Notes: generated by a model from the letters alone, not told the origin. Shown: positions 25,225 through 34,647, numbered from the stretch's first letter. The stretch: 54,850 nucleotides of DNA from JAVDCA01 sp035764045 (GCA_035764045.1 DASTZX010000290.1:1-54850), one strand, 5' to 3'. Made by a program: numbers and translations.

Positions 25225-26040
25225 TTACGATCGCGCGCCCGCCGTGTCCGTTCGGCCATACTCGCCGGCGCCTTCTCCCGCGACGGCCTCTCGGCCCTTG
25301 CGCCAATCGCCGAGCACGGCCTGCACCATGGCGAGCGCCGCGACCGCGGCGGTATCGGCGCGCAGGATGCGCGGGCCGAGCGCAAGCCGCACCAGATGCG
25401 GACGCGCCAGCAGCATCTCGCGCTCCTCGGGCGCAAAGCCGCCTTCCGGCCCGATCAGCACGGCGAGCGAGGCGGCGCCCGCGACGGCCGCAAGCGCCGC
25501 GACCGGGTCGGCGACCGGCGCGTCCTCGTCGCAGAACACCAGCAGCCGCTCCGGCGCGAGATCCGCAAGCGCGCGCCCGAGCGGCGCCGGCTCGGCGATC
25601 TCGGGGAGTTGCAGCACGCCGCATTGCTCCGCCGCCTCGATCGCATTGGCCCGCATGCGCGCGATGTTCACGCGCTCCGCCTGCGTATGGCGCGTGAGCA
25701 CGGGGGCAAGCCGGCCCACGCCCATCTCGACCGCCTTCTGCACCATGTAGTCGAGCCGGGCGCGCTTGAGCGGCGCGAACAGGTAGTCGAGGTCGTTGCG
25801 CGCGCTCTGCGGCCGGGTCTGCGCCTCGAGCTGGAGGGCGGCCGAGCGCCGGCCGACCGGCGCGAGGCGTCCCCGCCATTCGCCGTCCTGCCCGTTGAAG
25901 ACCAGCACCGCTTCGCCGGCGGCGACGCGCAGCACGTCCTTGAGGTAATGGGCCTGCGAATCGCCCAGCGCGACCGTTGCGGCGGCCTGGAGCGGCTGGT
26001 CGACAAAGAGTCGCGGGCTGCGGAAATCGTAGCGGGCCAT
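25225..26040 (-). CDS. rsmE: 16S rRNA (uracil-1498-N3)-methyltransferase RsmE
   Basis: A 271-residue SPOUT-class methyltransferase for m3U1498 in 16S rRNA. It begins MARYDFRSPRLFVDQPL. The PUA-like N-domain has HYLKDVLRVAAGEAV. The knot domain contains RHTQAERVN, LIGPEGGFAPEE (about 204-215) and LGPRILRADTAAVAAL, the SAM-binding knot. The start at 26040 fits the family beginning better than 26064. It is divergent from the PW-repeat protein. Confidence 0.95.
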   Translation of the reverse strand: MARYDFRSPRLFVDQPLQAAATVALGDSQAHYLKDVLRVAAGEAVLVFNGQDGEWRGRLAPVGRRSAALQLEAQTRPQSARNDLDYLFAPLKRARLDYMVQKAVEMGVGRLAPVLTRHTQAERVNIARMRANAIEAAEQCGVLQLPEIAEPAPLGRALADLAPERLLVFCDEDAPVADPVAALAAVAGAASLAVLIGPEGGFAPEEREMLLARPHLVRLALGPRILRADTAAVAALAMVQAVLGDWRKGREAVAGEGAGEYGRTDTAGARS

Positions 26041-26185
26041 GGGGAAAAAAGGCGTGGAACACACCGGTTTAATCGCCGCCCGGGCGGGGCGCCAGGGGCT
26101 TGCCGCGCTATCGCCGAATTCGCGGGCTTGGTAATAGGTACCGGTGACGATCCGGTTTCAGCAGCGAAAAGGGGAGAGAACGGCC

Positions 26186-26857
26186 ATGCCCTCGCGAGGT
26201 GCCTTGGCTTTCGCGGTCGTGCTCCTGGCAGGCAGCGCCGTCACGGCGCGCGCCCAGATGGCGCCGTGGCCGGATGCACCGCGGCCGCAGCCGCAGGCGG
26301 CGCCGTGGCCGGGCAGCCCGCAGCCCGCACCGGCGCAATCGCCCTGGCCGGGCAGCCCGCAGCCCGCGCCGCAGCAAGGGGGCTGGCCCGCCAGCCCGCA
26401 ACCCGCGATGGGCGCGCCGAGCGCCCCGATGGGCGCTGGACCCACACCCGAGCAGGTTGACTGCATGCGCGAATTCCAGGTGTTCCGGCAGGAAGTCGAG
26501 AAACGCGGGCTCGCCGCCAAGGCGGCGGGCGAAAGCCACAAGGCGAGCCGCGAGGAGATGTGCAAGCTCGTCACCCTTTATTCCGGCGCCGAGGCGAAGT
26601 GGATCAAGTACTCGGCCGACAACATGTCGAAATGCGGCATCCCGAAAGAGATTGTCGACCAGATCAAGAAGGCGCATGCCCATACCGACGACGCGCGCAC
26701 GAAGATCTGCGCCGCCGGCCCGGCGGGCGGCGGGGGCGGTGCCCCGAGCCTGTCCGACGCGCTGGGCACCTCCCGGCTGCCGAGCCAGGAGACGGAACGC
26801 CGCAAGGCGGGCACCGGCACGCTCGACACGCTCACGGGGAACGCGCTCGGGCGATGA
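26186..26857 (+). CDS. Exported protein with Pro/Trp tandem repeats, unknown function
   Basis: A 223-residue protein. A signal peptide (MPSRGALAFAVVLLAGSAVTARA|Q) is followed by a low-complexity zone of about 55 residues. That zone repeats units like PWPGSPQPAPAQS three to four times. The C-terminal domain (about 90-175) is helical and charged with three Cys (VDCMREF, EEMCKLV, SKCGIPKE, plus TKICAAG). The tail is Gly/Ser-rich. Its stop overlaps the ubiA start (ATGA), so the two are coupled. It may be an envelope or cell-wall-contacting protein; no function is recognised. Confidence 0.8.
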   Translation: MPSRGALAFAVVLLAGSAVTARAQMAPWPDAPRPQPQAAPWPGSPQPAPAQSPWPGSPQPAPQQGGWPASPQPAMGAPSAPMGAGPTPEQVDCMREFQVFRQEVEKRGLAAKAAGESHKASREEMCKLVTLYSGAEAKWIKYSADNMSKCGIPKEIVDQIKKAHAHTDDARTKICAAGPAGGGGGAPSLSDALGTSRLPSQETERRKAGTGTLDTLTGNALGR

Positions 26858-27804
26858 GCGCCGCGCCCGGACGGGTCGCAGACTCGACCGGCAACTGGGT
26901 CGACGGGCTCGCACCCGCCTGGATGCGGCCCTATCTGCGGCTCTCGCGGTTCGACCGGCCGATCGGCGCCTGGCTCCTGCTGCTGCCCTGCTGGTGGTCG
27001 GTTGGCCTTGCCACGATCGCAGCGCGCGCCGGCCGGGCGGACGTTCCCCGCGCTGTCTGGTTCGTCCTCCTGTTCTTCATTGGCGCCTTCGTGATGCGCG
27101 GCGCGGGCTGCACCTGGAACGACATCGTCGATCGCGATCTCGACGGGCGCGTCGAGCGCACCCGCTCGCGGCCGATCCCCTCGGGCCAGGTGAGCGTCGG
27201 TCAGGCCGCGGCCTTCCTGGTCGCCCAGGCGCTGGTCGGTCTCGCCGTGCTGCTGCAGCTCAACCGTTTCACCATCGCGACCGGCATCGCCTCGCTCGCG
27301 ATCGTAGCGGTCTATCCGTTCATGAAGCGCATCACCTATTGGCCTCAGATCGTGCTCGGCCTCGCCTTCTCGTGGGGCGCGCTGATGGGATGGGCGGCCT
27401 GGTTCGGCCGGCTGGATGCGCCCGCCTACCTGCTCTATGCGGGCGCGATCGCGTGGGTGATCGGCTACGACACGATCTACGCGCACCAGGACCGCGAGGA
27501 CGACGCGCTCGTCGGCGTCAAGTCGACCGCGCTTCTGTTCGGTCCGCGCACCAAGCCGATGCTGGCGGTATTCTACACGCTCGCCGTCGTGCTGATCAGC
27601 GCTGCCGGATGGACGGCCGGCGCGGGCGTGCCGTTCTGGCTCGGCCTCCTCGCCTTCGCGGCGCATCTCGCCTGGCAGATCGCGCGGCTCGACATCGCCG
27701 ATCCGGATCGCTGCCTTGCGGTGTTCAAGTCGGATCGCGACGCCGGCCTGATCCTGTTCGCCGGGATGGTGCTGGATTGCGTCGCGCGCGCGATGCTGGG
27801 GTAG
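26854..27804 (+). CDS. ubiA: 4-hydroxybenzoate polyprenyltransferase
   Basis: A 316-residue membrane prenyltransferase of ubiquinone synthesis. The two Asp-rich motifs are NDIVDRDLDGRVERTRSRP (about 89-107) and YDTIYAHQDREDD (about 206-218). Eight or so hydrophobic helices are visible, starting after RPYLRLSRFDRPIGAWLLLLP. The start at 26854 overlaps the upstream gene by 4 bases. It relates functionally to the UbiK-like protein at 2954, though it is far away. Confidence 0.95.
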   Translation: MSAAPGRVADSTGNWVDGLAPAWMRPYLRLSRFDRPIGAWLLLLPCWWSVGLATIAARAGRADVPRAVWFVLLFFIGAFVMRGAGCTWNDIVDRDLDGRVERTRSRPIPSGQVSVGQAAAFLVAQALVGLAVLLQLNRFTIATGIASLAIVAVYPFMKRITYWPQIVLGLAFSWGALMGWAAWFGRLDAPAYLLYAGAIAWVIGYDTIYAHQDREDDALVGVKSTALLFGPRTKPMLAVFYTLAVVLISAAGWTAGAGVPFWLGLLAFAAHLAWQIARLDIADPDRCLAVFKSDRDAGLILFAGMVLDCVARAMLG

Positions 27805-27842
27805 CTTCTCGCGCCCGAGGGTTCGATCGAGGCTACGGGCGA

Positions 27843-28421
27843 TCAGTTGCGCGCGATGATCTCGCGCTCGTCGCGATGGATGGATGGCACGACGGCGGGA
27901 CGCCCCGGCTTGCGCCGCATCAGGATCGATGGCCGCCGCCGGCGCAGCGTTGCGCGCGGGCGCCGGCGCGGCACCGGCGCGCGCACGCGCACCGCGCCGA
28001 TCCGCTCGAACGCTTCGCGATAAGCCCCCTCGCCGTCCGGAATGAGCGGGGGCAGCCCGAGCACGCGCGCCCAGCGCTGCCACTCTGCCACGACGTCAGG
28101 CTCGCCGTCGCTGGCCATGAGCAGCGGCACCGAGAGCGCCTGATCGCGATGTTCGAGCGTGACGGCGATCGCGCCGTCGGAGGTTTCGTCAGGCGGTATC
28201 ACGCGGATCGCAATGCCGAGGAATTCGCTCAGCCGCAGCGAGACCCGCATGCAGATGCCGCGCACCGCGCGGTGCATGACGACCCGCTCGCGGTCGAGCG
28301 CAACGAAGCGCAGCCGTTCGTCGGCCCGCGCGTCGCTCGTCACGAAGCTGACGGGAAGCGCGCACGGGTCGAGCCGCAAGGCGCGGCTCGACCCGGCGAG
28401 CATGAGCCCCCCGGCACTCAT
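27843..28421 (-). CDS. DUF6101 family protein
   Basis: A 192-residue protein. The recognisable core is ALRLDPCALPVSFVTSDARADERLRFV, then RAVRGICMRVSLRLSEFLGIA and AVTLEHRDQALSVPLLMASD. The C-terminus is strikingly basic (about 150-180: RAPVPRRRPRATLRRRRPS, then ILMRRKPGRP). I recall this as the DUF6101 family of Bradyrhizobium-type bacteria, of unknown function. The Arg-rich tail could bind nucleic acid or membrane surfaces. It is divergent from the pmbA block. Confidence 0.8.
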   Translation of the reverse strand: MSAGGLMLAGSSRALRLDPCALPVSFVTSDARADERLRFVALDRERVVMHRAVRGICMRVSLRLSEFLGIAIRVIPPDETSDGAIAVTLEHRDQALSVPLLMASDGEPDVVAEWQRWARVLGLPPLIPDGEGAYREAFERIGAVRVRAPVPRRRPRATLRRRRPSILMRRKPGRPAVVPSIHRDEREIIARN

Positions 28422-28706
28422 TCGACGCCTCTACCCAGTTCGAGGTCCCTGTCGTCGGGCTTATGTCGCCCGATCGTTGCCGCAGACCCTAACGCCGCGA
28501 GGTCGGATTCGACTTAAAATGCCTGGTTAATCGGCGGTTTGCGCCGCGATTCCCGACCGCATGATTGACGAGACGTTGCCGGTTCCGTGACCCGGAGGGG
28601 CGCGCCGGAGTGGCTGACGCAGGCGCTCGATCGCGGGCGCGGCCGCCGATCCCCGCCGCCACCACCTTGCCAGCGTGCACCGCCCCGCCTAGATGCTTGA
28701 GTGACG

Positions 28707-30056
28707 ATGGATTCCCTGTTGGACCAAACCGCGCTGACCGCGCTTGCGGAACGGCTCGTGGCTGCCGCGCGCCGCGCCGGGGCCGATGCCGCCGATGCGA
28801 TCGCGGAGCGCGGCGTGTCGCAATCGGTCGAGATCCGCGACGGAACGGTGGAAGCTTCCGAACGCTCCGAAGGCGACAATCTCGGGCTGCGCGCCTTCGT
28901 GGGCCGCCGCCAGGCGGTGGTTTCGACCAACGATCTCGCGGGCAATCTCGACGCCCTGGCGCAACGCGCCGTCGCGATGGCGCGGGTGGCGCCCGAGGAC
29001 AAGTTCGCCGGGCTCGCCGAACCCGACATGCTCGCCAAATCCATCCCCGATCTCGATCTGCTCGATCCGGAGCTTCCGTCGGTGGCGCAACTCGAGGCGA
29101 CCGCGCGCGCCGCCGAGGCGGCGGGCCTCGCGGTGTCGGGCGTCAGCAAATCGGGCGGCGCGTCGGCATCGGTCGGCATCGGCGGGATGGTGCTCGTCAC
29201 CAGCACGGGATTCACCGGCGCCTATCTCGGCTCGCGTCACGGCGTATCGATGCAGGCGATCGCCGGCGAAGGCACCGCGATGGAGCAGGACTACGACTTC
29301 TCCTCCGCGATCCATGCCGCCGACCTCCTGCCGCCGGAGGAGATCGGCCGCTCGGCCGGGAAGCGCGCGGTGCGCCGGGTCAATCCACGCAAGGTGCCGA
29401 CCAAGCGCGTCCCGGTCGTGTTCGATCCGCGCGTCGCCGGCTCCCTCATCGGCCATCTGGCCTCGGCGATCAATGGCAGCTCGGTCGCGCGCAAGACCAG
29501 CTTCCTCAAGGACCGGCTGGGCGAGCGCGTGTTCGCGCCGGGAATTTCGATCATCGACGATCCGCTGCGCCGGCGCGGGCTGCGTTCGCATCCGTTCGAC
29601 GCCGAGGGCGTCGCGCCCATGCGCCGCGCGCTGGTCGCCGACGGGACGCTGACCACCTGGATCCTCGATTGCGCGACCGCGCGCGAGCTTGGCCGCAAGA
29701 CCACCGGCCATGCCCAGCGCGGCGTCTCCTCGACGCCCTCGCCCGGCGCATCGAACCTGCATCTCGAGCCGGGCCGCGCTTCTCCGGCCGAGCTGATCGC
29801 CGATATCTCGGAAGGCTTCTACGTCACCGATCTGATCGGCATGGGCGCCAACATGGTGACCGGCGACTACAGCCGCGGGGCGTCCGGTTTCTGGATCGAG
29901 CGCGGCGAGCTGACCTACCCGGTCAGTGAGGTCACGATCGCGGGGCATCTCGGCGAGATCTTCCGCACGCTCACGCCGGCGAACGACCTCGTGTTCCGCT
30001 ACGGGACCAATGCGCCGACGGTGCGCCTGGAGGGGCTGACCGTTGCGGGCGTCTGA
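28707..30056 (+). CDS. pmbA: TldD/PmbA family metalloprotease subunit
   Basis: A 449-residue TldE/PmbA-type protein. In E. coli, TldD and TldE together cleave peptides such as microcin B17 precursor and CcdA. Conserved parts are VEIRDGTVEASERSEGDNLGLRAFVG, the central STGFTGAYLGSRHGVSM, the core FDPRVAGSLIGHL, and the end GFWIERGELTYPVSEVTIAGHLGEIF. The ATG at 28707 is preferred; a GTG at 28701 is in frame. It heads a tight block with cysQ, whose start overlaps its end by 14 bases. Confidence 0.93.
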   Translation: MDSLLDQTALTALAERLVAAARRAGADAADAIAERGVSQSVEIRDGTVEASERSEGDNLGLRAFVGRRQAVVSTNDLAGNLDALAQRAVAMARVAPEDKFAGLAEPDMLAKSIPDLDLLDPELPSVAQLEATARAAEAAGLAVSGVSKSGGASASVGIGGMVLVTSTGFTGAYLGSRHGVSMQAIAGEGTAMEQDYDFSSAIHAADLLPPEEIGRSAGKRAVRRVNPRKVPTKRVPVVFDPRVAGSLIGHLASAINGSSVARKTSFLKDRLGERVFAPGISIIDDPLRRRGLRSHPFDAEGVAPMRRALVADGTLTTWILDCATARELGRKTTGHAQRGVSSTPSPGASNLHLEPGRASPAELIADISEGFYVTDLIGMGANMVTGDYSRGASGFWIERGELTYPVSEVTIAGHLGEIFRTLTPANDLVFRYGTNAPTVRLEGLTVAGV

Positions 30057-30846
30057 GCCCGTCGACCGCGCGGCGCTGGCGCGCCACGTCGCGGCGGCGG
30101 TGCGCGAGGCGGGCGCGCTCGCGCTCAAGTCCTTCAAGGCGCCGGTGAAGAGCTGGTTCAAGCACGGCCACTCGCCCGTTTCCGAAGTCGACCTCGCGGT
30201 GGACGCGCTGTTGCGCGCGCGACTAGAAGCGGCCGGGCTCGCCTGCGGTTGGCTCTCCGAGGAGACGGAGGACGATCTCGCCCGCCTCGCGGCAGAACGG
30301 GTCTGGATCGTGGATCCAATCGATGGAACCCGCGCGTTTCTCGCCGGCCTGCCGGATTGGAGCATCTCGGTCGCGCTCGCCGAGGCCGGCCGGCCGATCG
30401 TGGCGGCGGTTTATGTCCCGCTCAGCGACGAGCTCTTCCTCGCGACCGCCGGCGGCGGCGCCACCCACAATGACCGGCCGATCACCGCGACCGACGGCAG
30501 CGCGCTCGCGGGTGCGCGTGCCGCCGGCCCCGAGCGCCGGCTTGCCGTCCTCGCTCCGTTCGGCGTCGTCCCGGTGCCGAAGGTACATTCCCTTGCGTTA
30601 CGCATCGCAAGGATCGCGCAGGGTGACATCGACATCGCGCTCGCGGGGCGGGACGGACACGACTGGGACCTTGCGGCCGCCGATCTTTTGGTGCACGAAG
30701 CCCATGGGGCGATGACGACGTGGGCGGGCGAGACTCCGGTCTACAACCGGGCGAAACCGACGCATGGCGCCCTTGTCGCCGCGGGGCGCGCGCGCCATCG
30801 CACGCTGAGCGCGTTGTTCCGCGAGGGGCGCCTCACGTTTCGCTAG
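30043..30846 (+). CDS. cysQ: 3'(2'),5'-bisphosphate nucleotidase, CysQ-like
   Basis: A 267-residue Mg-dependent phosphatase of the inositol-monophosphatase superfamily. Motifs are SEETEDD (about 72-78), WIVDPIDGTRAF (Asp91, Asp94) and the late metal motif HDWDLAAADLL (about 206-216). It probably removes PAP formed in sulfate assimilation; inositol phosphatase activity is an alternative. The best start is TTG at 30043, which overlaps pmbA by 14 bases and has GAGGGG upstream. It links the block to the lipid A genes downstream. Confidence 0.9.
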   Translation: MRASEPVDRAALARHVAAAVREAGALALKSFKAPVKSWFKHGHSPVSEVDLAVDALLRARLEAAGLACGWLSEETEDDLARLAAERVWIVDPIDGTRAFLAGLPDWSISVALAEAGRPIVAAVYVPLSDELFLATAGGGATHNDRPITATDGSALAGARAAGPERRLAVLAPFGVVPVPKVHSLALRIARIAQGDIDIALAGRDGHDWDLAAADLLVHEAHGAMTTWAGETPVYNRAKPTHGALVAAGRARHRTLSALFREGRLTFR

Positions 30847-30917
30847 TGCCGCGCTGCGGCCCCGCCGTCCCGGCCATGCAGCAAGGTGGTGCGCATGAGC
30901 GCTGTTCCGAGGGCCAC

Positions 30918-31175
30918 ATGACGTCGAGCGAAACCGCTCCCAAACAGCTGCTTCATCTCGTTTTCGGCGGCGAGCTCACCAACCTCGACAGCATCGAGTT
31001 CAACGATCTCGGCAAGCTCGACATCGTCGGCATCTATCCGAACTACGCGACCGCCCACGCGGCGTGGCGGGCGAAGGCGCAATCGACCGTCGACAACGCC
31101 CACATGCGCTACTTCATCGTTCACCTGCATCGGCTGCTCGATCCGCGCACTGCGGGCGAACCGGCCCGTCGCTGA
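30918..31175 (+). CDS. DUF4170 domain protein
   Basis: An 85-residue protein starting MTSSETAPKQLLHLVFGGEL. It contains GKLDIVGIYPNYATAHAAWRAKAQSTVDNAHMRYFIVHLHRLLDP, the conserved DUF4170 pattern. It is cytoplasmic and has no catalytic signature that I can see. It sits between cysQ and the acyltransferase gene, 14 bases before the latter, and the position recurs in related genomes. A role linked to envelope synthesis is suggested only by position. Confidence 0.85.
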   Translation: MTSSETAPKQLLHLVFGGELTNLDSIEFNDLGKLDIVGIYPNYATAHAAWRAKAQSTVDNAHMRYFIVHLHRLLDPRTAGEPARR

Positions 31176-31189
31176 AGGTCGCCCGCGGC

Positions 31190-31900
31190 ATGGGGGCTCT
31201 CAAGCGTTTCGCGCGTTCGCGCGTGGTGCAAACCACGATCGGCGTCGCCGCGGCGGAATATCTGCGTTTCGTCTGGCTCACCAGCCGGACCGTGCTCGAT
31301 CCGCCCGATGTCTATGAGCGCATCGTGCCCGAGATGCCCGTGATCATCGCGATGTGGCACGGGCAGCATTTCATGGTTCCGTTCATCCGCCGCGGCCATG
31401 CCGCCAAGGTGCTGATCTCGCGCCATCGCGACGGCGAGATCAATGCGATCGCCGCCGAGCGGCTCGGCGTCGGCACCATCCGCGGCTCGGGCGACGCCGC
31501 CGGGCGCTTCGACGTCAAGGGCGGCGTCGGCGCATTCCAGGCGATGCTGAGCGCGCTCGAGGGCGGATGCTCGGTCGCGCTCACGGCCGACGTCCCCAAG
31601 ATCTCCCGGGTCGTCGGCGTCGGCATCATCAAGCTGGCGCAGCTGTCCGGCCGCCCGATCCTGCCGGTTGCGGTCGCGACCAGCCGGCGCAAGGTGCTCG
31701 ACAACTGGGATCGGACGGCGATCAATCTCCCCTTCACCCGGCTTGCGATGGTGGCAAGCGACCCCGTCCGGGTGCCGTCGGACCTCGATGATGCTACGCT
31801 CGACGGCTGCCGCCGGTCGCTCGAGGCAGCCCTCAATCGGGCGACCACGCGCGCCTACGAGCTCGCCGACCGCCGATCGGGAGATGCCCGCCTTGGCTGA
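31190..31900 (+). CDS. Lysophospholipid acyltransferase family protein (DUF374)
   Basis: A 236-residue protein. The DUF374 catalytic region is IAMWHGQHFMVPFIRRG (about 50-66), with ISRHRDGE and GTIRGSGDAAGRFDVKGG. ALTADVPKISR and GIIKLAQLSGRPILPVAVATSR follow. The WHGQ His replaces the HX4D motif of the wider acyltransferase group. It lies between DUF4170 and waaA and overlaps waaA by 17 bases, so transfer of an acyl chain in lipid A or outer-membrane lipid synthesis is the likely role. Confidence 0.9.
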   Translation: MGALKRFARSRVVQTTIGVAAAEYLRFVWLTSRTVLDPPDVYERIVPEMPVIIAMWHGQHFMVPFIRRGHAAKVLISRHRDGEINAIAAERLGVGTIRGSGDAAGRFDVKGGVGAFQAMLSALEGGCSVALTADVPKISRVVGVGIIKLAQLSGRPILPVAVATSRRKVLDNWDRTAINLPFTRLAMVASDPVRVPSDLDDATLDGCRRSLEAALNRATTRAYELADRRSGDARLG

Positions 31901-33191
31901 ACGCCTGCCGCTGACGCTCCGCGCCTACGCGCTGCTGATGGCCGCGGCGACGCCGCTCGCGTCCTTGCTGCTGCGACGCCGGCTGAGACGCGGCAAGGAG
32001 CATCCACGGCGGCTTATCGAACGACGCGGCGAGACCACCGCGACGCGGCCGCGCGGAAGCCTGGTCTGGGTGCACGGCGCCAGCGTGGGCGAGCTCGCCG
32101 CCGCGATCCCGCTCGTCGGGCGCCTGCGCGAGCGCAAACTCAACGTCCTCGTCACCACCGGAACCGTGACGTCGGCGGCGCTCGCCGCCAAACGGCTGCC
32201 GCCCGGCGCCATCCACCAGTTCGCGCCGCTCGATGCGCCGGCCTTCATTGCCCGATTCCTCGGCCACTGGCGGCCGGACCTCGCCTTGTTCGTCGAATCG
32301 GACCTGTGGCCGAACACCATCATGGCGGCAGCCGAGCGGCGCATTCCGCTGATCCTGGTCAACGGCCGGCTCTCGGCGCGCTCATTCGAGCGCTGGCGCT
32401 ACCTGCCCGGAACCATCGAGACGCTGCTCAAGCGGATGGACCTGTGCCTCGTGCGCACCACCGCCGACGCGGAACGCTTCGACGCCCTGGGCGCGCCGCG
32501 CATCACCACCACCGGCAATCTCAAGCTCGACGTTCCGCCGCTGCCGGTCGACGAGGACAAGCTCGCCAGGCTCTCCGCCATGCTGGCGGGCCGGCCCGTG
32601 TTCGCCGCCGCCTCGACCCATCTGGGCGAGGAGACCGCGATCATCGACACACAGCGGCGGCTCAAAACGAGCTTCCGCGGCCTGCTCACCATCCTTGTGC
32701 CGCGCCATCCCGAGCGCGGCCCGAGCATCGCCGACGCGGTCTCGGCGGGAGGACTGACGGCGGCGCTGCGCTCGCGCGGCCAGCTGCCGCAAGCCGGCAC
32801 CGACATCTACATCGCCGACACATTGGGCGAGCTCGGCCTGTTCTATCGGCTGGCGCCGATCGTCTTCATGGGCGGCTCGCTCATTCCCCATGGCGGGCAG
32901 AACCCGATCGAGCCGGCGCAGTTCGGGGCCGCGATCCTGCACGGGCCGCACGTGGCGAATTTCGCCGACATCTACGCCGCGCTCGACCGCGCCCGCGGCG
33001 CCGAGCTCGTGCCCGACGCGGCTCGCCTGCCGGTGCGGGTCGGCGCCTGGCTCACCGACGCGCAAGCGCGCGCGCGCGCATCGGCGGCCGCGAAGGCCAC
33101 CGTCGACCTTCTCGGCGGCGCGCTCGAGCGCACGGTCGCAGCGATCGAGCCGTATCTGATGCAGCTTCGCCTCGAACGGCGCGATGCGTGA
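31884..33191 (+). CDS. waaA: 3-deoxy-D-manno-octulosonic acid transferase
   Basis: A 435-residue GT30 enzyme that adds Kdo to lipid IVA at the inner membrane. It has an N-terminal membrane anchor (AYALLMAAATPLASLLL), then LVWVHGASVGELAAAIPL with the catalytic Glu near residue 66. Later motifs are FVESDLWPN, LVNGRLSARS, TGNLKLD, LVPRHPERG and the binding segment GGSLIPHGGQNPIEPA. Its start overlaps the acyltransferase, and its end overlaps lpxK by 8 bases. Confidence 0.96.
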   Translation: MPALAERLPLTLRAYALLMAAATPLASLLLRRRLRRGKEHPRRLIERRGETTATRPRGSLVWVHGASVGELAAAIPLVGRLRERKLNVLVTTGTVTSAALAAKRLPPGAIHQFAPLDAPAFIARFLGHWRPDLALFVESDLWPNTIMAAAERRIPLILVNGRLSARSFERWRYLPGTIETLLKRMDLCLVRTTADAERFDALGAPRITTTGNLKLDVPPLPVDEDKLARLSAMLAGRPVFAAASTHLGEETAIIDTQRRLKTSFRGLLTILVPRHPERGPSIADAVSAGGLTAALRSRGQLPQAGTDIYIADTLGELGLFYRLAPIVFMGGSLIPHGGQNPIEPAQFGAAILHGPHVANFADIYAALDRARGAELVPDAARLPVRVGAWLTDAQARARASAAAKATVDLLGGALERTVAAIEPYLMQLRLERRDA

Positions 33192-34197
33192 GCCCTCATT
33201 CTGGTGGCGCGACGCCGGACCGCTGGCGCACCTGCTTGCGCCGGCCGCCGCGCTTTACGGCGCGGTCGCGGCCTTTCGCCTGACGCGCGCCGGACGGCGG
33301 CCGCGCATCCCGGTCGTCTGCATCGGCAACCTGACCGTCGGCGGGGCCGGAAAGACGCCGGCGGCGATCGCGGTGGCGCGCCTGTTGCAGGGCGCCGGCG
33401 CGCGACCCGCGGTCCTGACGCGCGGCTATGGCGGGCAACTCGCCGGACCGGTCATCGTGACACCCGCGCATGCGGCGGCGGAGGTGGGCGATGAGCCGCT
33501 GCTGCTCGCGCGCGTCGCCCCGACCATTGTGGCGCGCGACCGCGTGGCCGGCGCCGCAGCCGCCGAAGCGGCCGGGGCCGACGTGATCGTGATGGATGAC
33601 GGCTTCCAGAACCCTGCTCTGGCGAAGGATCTCTCCCTGCTCGTCGTGGACGGCCGGCGCGGCATCGGCAACGGCAGGGTCGTTCCGGCCGGACCGCTGC
33701 GCGCTCCGCTCGCCGCGCAGCTCGCCCGTGCCCAGGCCCTGCTGGTGGTGGGCGAGCCGGAAGGCGCGGCCCAGCGGGTGATCGCGGCGGCACGCAAGCG
33801 CGCATTGCCGGTGCTCACGGGCCGGCTCGAGCCGGAACCGGGCGCGCTCGCGGCCCTGGCCGGCCGCCAGGTCCTCGCCTTCGCGGGCATTGCCGACCCG
33901 GAAAAGTTTTTCGCCGGCCTGCGCGCGGGCGGGATCGCGATCGCCCAGGCCAAGCGCTTCGCGGATCATCACGTCTTCACCGCGCCCGAAGCGGCCGCCC
34001 TCATCGGCAGCGCCGAGGCGGGGCGCCTTACGCTGGTGACGACTGAAAAGGACTTGGCGCGAATGGCGGGAAATCCGGCGCTCGTCGCGCTCGCGGCGCG
34101 CGCGACGGCGTTTCCGGTGCGGCTCGCATTCGATGACGCGAAGTTGATCGAGGCGTTGCTCCGCAACGCACTCAAGCGCGGCGCACCTATTTCTTAG
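33184..34197 (+). CDS. lpxK: Tetraacyldisaccharide 4'-kinase
   Basis: A 337-residue kinase that phosphorylates the 4'-position of the lipid A disaccharide. The Walker A loop is GNLTVGGAGKTPAAIAVA near 49-66, followed by LTRGYGG, DEPLLLAR and the catalytic DDGFQNPAL. The late segment VTTEKDLARM is conserved. It begins with an N-terminal membrane-associated helix. Its final 11 bases overlap the end of the convergent DUF2093 gene. Confidence 0.96.
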   Translation: MREPSFWWRDAGPLAHLLAPAAALYGAVAAFRLTRAGRRPRIPVVCIGNLTVGGAGKTPAAIAVARLLQGAGARPAVLTRGYGGQLAGPVIVTPAHAAAEVGDEPLLLARVAPTIVARDRVAGAAAAEAAGADVIVMDDGFQNPALAKDLSLLVVDGRRGIGNGRVVPAGPLRAPLAAQLARAQALLVVGEPEGAAQRVIAAARKRALPVLTGRLEPEPGALAALAGRQVLAFAGIADPEKFFAGLRAGGIAIAQAKRFADHHVFTAPEAAALIGSAEAGRLTLVTTEKDLARMAGNPALVALAARATAFPVRLAFDDAKLIEALLRNALKRGAPIS

Positions 34198-34417
34198 CGG
34201 CGCCTTGCGATGGATCGAGCCGTTGCAGCACCGCCTGTGGGCTTGCATACGGCTCCTGGCGCTCGACGCTCCAGTATTTGAGCTCTTCGAGCGGGATCGC
34301 CACCCCGGTGACCGCGCAGCGCACATAGGCGCCCGGCCGGATCACGCGAAAATCGCCGTCGAGATATCGGATTTCCGCTTCCCCGGGAGCCGAACGATGA
34401 TCGAACCGATTGAGCAC
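34187..34417 (-). CDS. DUF2093 domain protein
   Basis: A 76-residue protein with a GTG start. It reads VLNRFDHRSAPGEAEIRYLD, then GDFRVIRPGAYVRCAVTGVAIPLEELKYWSVERQEPYASPQA. This is the DUF2093 pattern. An AAAGGA lies about 9 bases upstream of the GTG, which decides the start; the frame stays open to 34639 without sense. Function is unknown. I recall it next to xseA in related genomes, whereas here xseA starts over 5 kb away. Confidence 0.85.
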   Translation of the reverse strand: MLNRFDHRSAPGEAEIRYLDGDFRVIRPGAYVRCAVTGVAIPLEELKYWSVERQEPYASPQAVLQRLDPSQGAAKK

Positions 34418-34647
34418 CTGCCAAATCCTTTCCGTCCGGTCGGGGCGCGCAACGCGCGACAAGCATAAACATAGTCGCTCCGACCCGGGCAGGAAACCCT
34501 CGCGGCGCGGGAACGGCGCGCTGACGCCGACATGAGACCAGCACTTTGCCCGGTGACCGCCTCGCGACGGGCGGCAGGGATCAACCCGCGCATGTCCGCC
34601 GCCCAGATGATATATTTGGCCCGGTTCTCTCGTGCCCAACGGACGAC

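Noticed and set aside
28516..28532. TTAA pair upstream of pmbA as a third CtrA site
   Set aside because: The two TTAA units are 9 bases apart, not 7, so it does not meet the pattern.
28422..28706. A small gene in the divergent DUF6101/pmbA gap
   Set aside because: The short frames lack a credible RBS and protein-like composition; the gap probably holds two divergent promoters.
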